Position numbers and translations under genes: made by a program
Shown: positions 6,222 to 8,150 of the stretch, in pieces
How the letters are laid out: each line of letters opens with the position of its first letter
How positions within the stretch are numbered: the stretch's first letter is position 1
The notes under the pieces: model-generated
Databases searched by the model: none
What the model was told of the DNA's origin: nothing
The model's input: only the letters and a program-made list of their open reading frames with translations
Origin: CAUTXO01 sp963542625
Lineage (GTDB): Bacteria > Campylobacterota > Campylobacteria > Campylobacterales > SZUA-545
Reading direction: 5' to 3'
Assembly (NCBI GenBank): GCA_963542625.1
Contig: CAUTXO010000067.1
Location: 1-8,150, forward strand
DNA length: 8,150 nucleotides

Positions 6222-7433
6222 ATGCAAAAGCCCTATCTAAGAGCCTTCCCTGATGAAAACGGATTTTTTGGTAAGTTTGGCGGGAATTTTTTGCCAAGCC
6301 ACTTGCAAGCGGCGTTTCAAGAGATCGCCGAAGCTTACATAAAAATAAGCAAAAATCATCATTTCATCTCCGAGCTTAGGCGCATTAGGGCGCATTACCA
6401 AGGGCGCCCAACGCCTGTTTATCACGCGCAAAATCTTAGTAATTTTCTAGGCGGGGCGCAAATTTACCTAAAGCGCGAAGATTTAAACTACACGGGCTCG
6501 CACAAGCTCAATCACTGTATGGGCGAGGCTTTGTTGGCAAAATTTATGGGTAAAAAAAAGCTCATTGCAGAAACGGGCGCGGGGCAGCACGGCGTGGCTT
6601 TGGCAACGGCGGCGGCGTATTTTAAAATGGAATGCGAGATCCATATGGGCGAAATTGACGTGAAAAAAGAAGCGCCAAACGTTACGCGGATGAAGATCTT
6701 AGGCGCAAAAGTCGTGCCCGTGAGCTTTGGGCAAAAAACCCTAAAAGAAGCGGTGGATAGTGCGTTTGAAGCCTATTCTAAGGATCCTGTGAATTCGTTT
6801 TATGCCATCGGATCCGTGATGGGCCCGCACCCCTTTCCGCTAATGGTGCGCGATTTTCAAGGCGTCGTGGGGCTTGAAGCTAGGGAGCAGTTTATGCAAA
6901 TGACGGGCGAGTTGCCAGATAGCGTCGTCGCGTGCGTTGGCGGCGGCAGCAACGCGATGGGGATCTTTAGCGGGTTTATCGATGATCCGGTTGAGCTTTG
7001 GGGCGTTGAACCAGGCGGCAAATCTCAAAACCCAGGCGACCACGCCGCGAGCCTAAATCACGGCACAGAAGGCGTAATGCACGGCTTTAACAGCATTATG
7101 CTAAAGGACGCAAACGGCGCGCCGGCTAGCGTTTATTCCATTGCCAGTGGGCTTGATTACCCAAGCGTCGGCCCCGAGCACGCCTACCTTTTTTCAACCG
7201 GCAGAACGAAAGTCGCCAAAGCAAGTGACAAAGAAGCCATCGACGCCTTTTTCAAGCTCTCGCGCTTAGAGGGCATTATCCCAGCGCTTGAATCTTCGCA
7301 CGCGGTGGCTTACGCAATGCGCCTTGCCAAGGAGCAGCCGCTAACTAGCATTTTGGTAAATCTAAGCGGCAGGGGCGATAAAGACATTGACTTTGTCGTC
7401 GAAAATTACGGGCTAGGAGATGCCGCGATTTAG
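6222..7433 (+). CDS. trpB: Tryptophan synthase beta chain, orphan (no trpA adjacent)
   Basis: PLP enzyme that joins indole and L-serine to tryptophan. The 403-residue product has the whole beta-chain set: GKFGGNFLP near 17-25, the PLP lysine Lys95 in GSHK, the catalytic Glu117 in AETGAGQHG, the PLP-phosphate loop GGGSNA at 240-245, Asp312 in GLDYPSVGPEHAYL, Glu350 in EGIIPALESSHA, and Ser382 in NLSGRGDKD, which contacts the pyridine nitrogen. It departs from common TrpB1 at HKLNHCMGEAL (usually HKINNALGQAL) and at MGEIDVKKEAPNV (usually MGAxDxxRQxxNV) in the COMM region that communicates with TrpA. Neither trpA nor any other trp gene lies in the window and the gene stands alone. It may thus act as a stand-alone indole-salvage enzyme or as a second copy; this is inference. 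Catalytic residues are intact. Confidence 0.93.
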   Translation: MQKPYLRAFPDENGFFGKFGGNFLPSHLQAAFQEIAEAYIKISKNHHFISELRRIRAHYQGRPTPVYHAQNLSNFLGGAQIYLKREDLNYTGSHKLNHCMGEALLAKFMGKKKLIAETGAGQHGVALATAAAYFKMECEIHMGEIDVKKEAPNVTRMKILGAKVVPVSFGQKTLKEAVDSAFEAYSKDPVNSFYAIGSVMGPHPFPLMVRDFQGVVGLEAREQFMQMTGELPDSVVACVGGGSNAMGIFSGFIDDPVELWGVEPGGKSQNPGDHAASLNHGTEGVMHGFNSIMLKDANGAPASVYSIASGLDYPSVGPEHAYLFSTGRTKVAKASDKEAIDAFFKLSRLEGIIPALESSHAVAYAMRLAKEQPLTSILVNLSGRGDKDIDFVVENYGLGDAAI

Positions 7434-7492
7434 TGGGCGCTAGATCTTGCACGGATTTTACCCGTTGGATCTTACGCTTGGATCTATGGTGC

Positions 7493-7510
7493 AAGATCTT
7501 AACAGATCTT
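7493..7510 (+). other. Inverted repeat AAGATCT-TAAC-AGATCTT
   Basis: A perfect 7-bp stem with a 4-nt loop lies about 60 nt downstream of the trpB stop, formed by two neighbouring RGATCY sites. It could fold in the trpB transcript but has no following U-run, so I do not call it an intrinsic terminator. Confidence 0.5.
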
Positions 7511-7717
7511 ACCCGCCGGATCTACGGTAGATCTTTGCGCTCTCAAGCTTTACGCAGCCGTGCTTTAGCTTTAAAAGATTTATCAAGCCAAGCTTTGGCA
7601 AGTGTTTGGAGCGCGCAGATCTGGCAAGATCTATCAACGTGAACCTTGCGCTGGATCTTTTCGCTTGGATCTTATGACTTAGATCTAAGGTAGCACGTTA
7701 CACGTCTAGCACTAGAG

Positions 7718-8043
7718 CTTGACTAGATCTGCTAGCTAGCTTTACGCTAGATCCTTGCAGTTAGATCTTGAGCGTAAGATCTTAAGATTTAGATCTAAGG
7801 TGACGCGTTCGCGTTCAGCGTTTAAATCAAGGCGCCTATTAGATCTTATGTTTTTTCTAGTGGTTGGATCTTGACTAAGATCTGTTAGCTAGATCTAGTG
7901 CTTTATTTTAAGGATTGGATCTAAGGCTAGGATCTTGCCCGCCAGCACCACCGCTGTAAGGATCTTGCTCGCGCTAAATCTTGACTAAGATCTGTTAGCT
8001 AGCTTTGTGTTAGATCCTTACAGTTGGATCTTGAGCGTAAGAT
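7718..8043 (+). repeat. Direct repeat pair of ~55 bp (7726-7780 and 7989-8043)
   Basis: The two segments run from GATCTG, through TAGCTAGCTTT, TAGATCCTT and CAGTT, to GATCTTGAGCGTAAGAT, with about 6 differences in 55 bases. The similarity extends leftward into CTTGACTA with a one-base gap. The copies are 263 bp apart. Confidence 0.85.
7868..8002 (+). repeat. Exact 25-bp direct repeat (7868-7892 and 7978-8002)
   Basis: The shared segment begins ATCTTGACTAAGATCTG and ends TTAGCTAG, with an offset of 110 bp. The second copy is also the left edge of the right-hand member of the 55-bp repeat pair. A further shared word, TTAGATCTAAGGT, at 7680-7692 and 7790-7802 has the same 110-bp offset. Confidence 0.85.
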
Positions 8044-8150
8044 TTAATAGCTGGATCTGCGCTCAATCTTTGCAGCGCAGCACTTAGCAGCCGTGATTTT
8101 GCACGCCACCGCCCAGAAATCCAGCAACCAAACCGCACCACATCTTTGCA

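Larger units (their letters stand above)
7434..8150. repeat. Right gene-free tract of degenerate RGATCY repeats
   Basis: Beyond trpB no credible gene is present; a 69-codon GTG-started frame at 7433-7642 is built only of repeat sequence. By hand I count 28 GATC sites between 7443 and 8057, where about 3 would be expected, all in RGATCY context: 17 with A and 11 with G before the GATC. Adjacent sites are often exactly 14 bp apart (7481/7495, 7505/7519, 7654/7668/7682, 7750/7764/7778/7792, 8013/8027), giving a degenerate tandem array with units such as GATCTTGAGCGTAA. Frequent companions are TTGACTA and GCTAGC. Compared with the left tract, GGATCT is common and TTGC extensions are fewer. The last ~93 bases (8058-8150) lose the motif and show no recognisable gene or RNA. 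No U-tract terminator was seen after trpB. Confidence 0.9.

Noticed and set aside
7433..7642. GTG-started 69-codon frame overlapping the trpB stop
   Set aside because: Its coding sequence is the repeat array itself, with low-complexity Leu/Arg/Ser content and no recognisable domain.
7434..8057. Replication origin (GATC cluster as in E. coli oriC)
   Set aside because: No DnaA-box cluster, no AT-rich unwinding element and no dnaA/dnaN neighbours; RGATCY restriction and tract location differ from oriC.

Overview
The window looks like a piece of a Campylobacter chromosome. This is inferred from the order pyrD-like, M16 peptidase, dapA, enoyl-reductase-like SDR, which matches the C. jejuni pyrD-dapA neighbourhood as I remember it, and from the protein sequences. 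The base composition is richer in G+C than C. jejuni, so an oral, higher-GC species (C. gracilis, showae or rectus type) is plausible. The species cannot be fixed from this sequence alone.

Layout. Positions 1-769 hold no credible gene and are filled with degenerate short repeats built around the palindrome RGATCY. Positions 770-6155 hold six minus-strand genes packed head to tail, read from right to left: a degenerate PyrD-like protein, a zinc M16 peptidase, dapA, a FabL-like short-chain reductase, pgsA and rseP. The joins are 4 bp apart, a 4 bp overlap, 8 bp apart, a 1 bp overlap and 0 bp apart, so this is almost certainly one translationally coupled operon. A short AT-rich divergent promoter region (about 6156-6221) separates it from a plus-strand orphan tryptophan synthase beta chain (trpB, 6222-7433). 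Positions 7434-8150 are a second gene-free tract filled with RGATCY repeats of a related but distinct subfamily.

Function. The operon combines envelope and lipid functions (phosphatidylglycerophosphate synthesis, a FabL-like enoyl-ACP reductase candidate, a site-2 membrane protease), the first step of the lysine/diaminopimelate (cell-wall) branch, and a cytosolic zinc peptidase. The first gene sits where Campylobacter normally has pyrD, but it has lost essentially every catalytic and FMN-binding motif of dihydroorotate dehydrogenase.

Most unusual signal. By hand count, all 52 GATC sites in the two intergenic tracts (about 1.49 kb, where about 6 would be expected by chance) lie in the context RGATCY. 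Inside the genes 29 of about 35 do. The sites cluster only beyond the 3' ends of the two transcription units and are absent from the divergent promoter region. In the right-hand tract many are spaced exactly 14 bp apart. This points to a sequence-specific process acting on the whole RGATCY hexamer, such as a methylation-linked DNA uptake signal, a methylation-based protein-binding array or a repeat-expansion process. The mechanism is inference.
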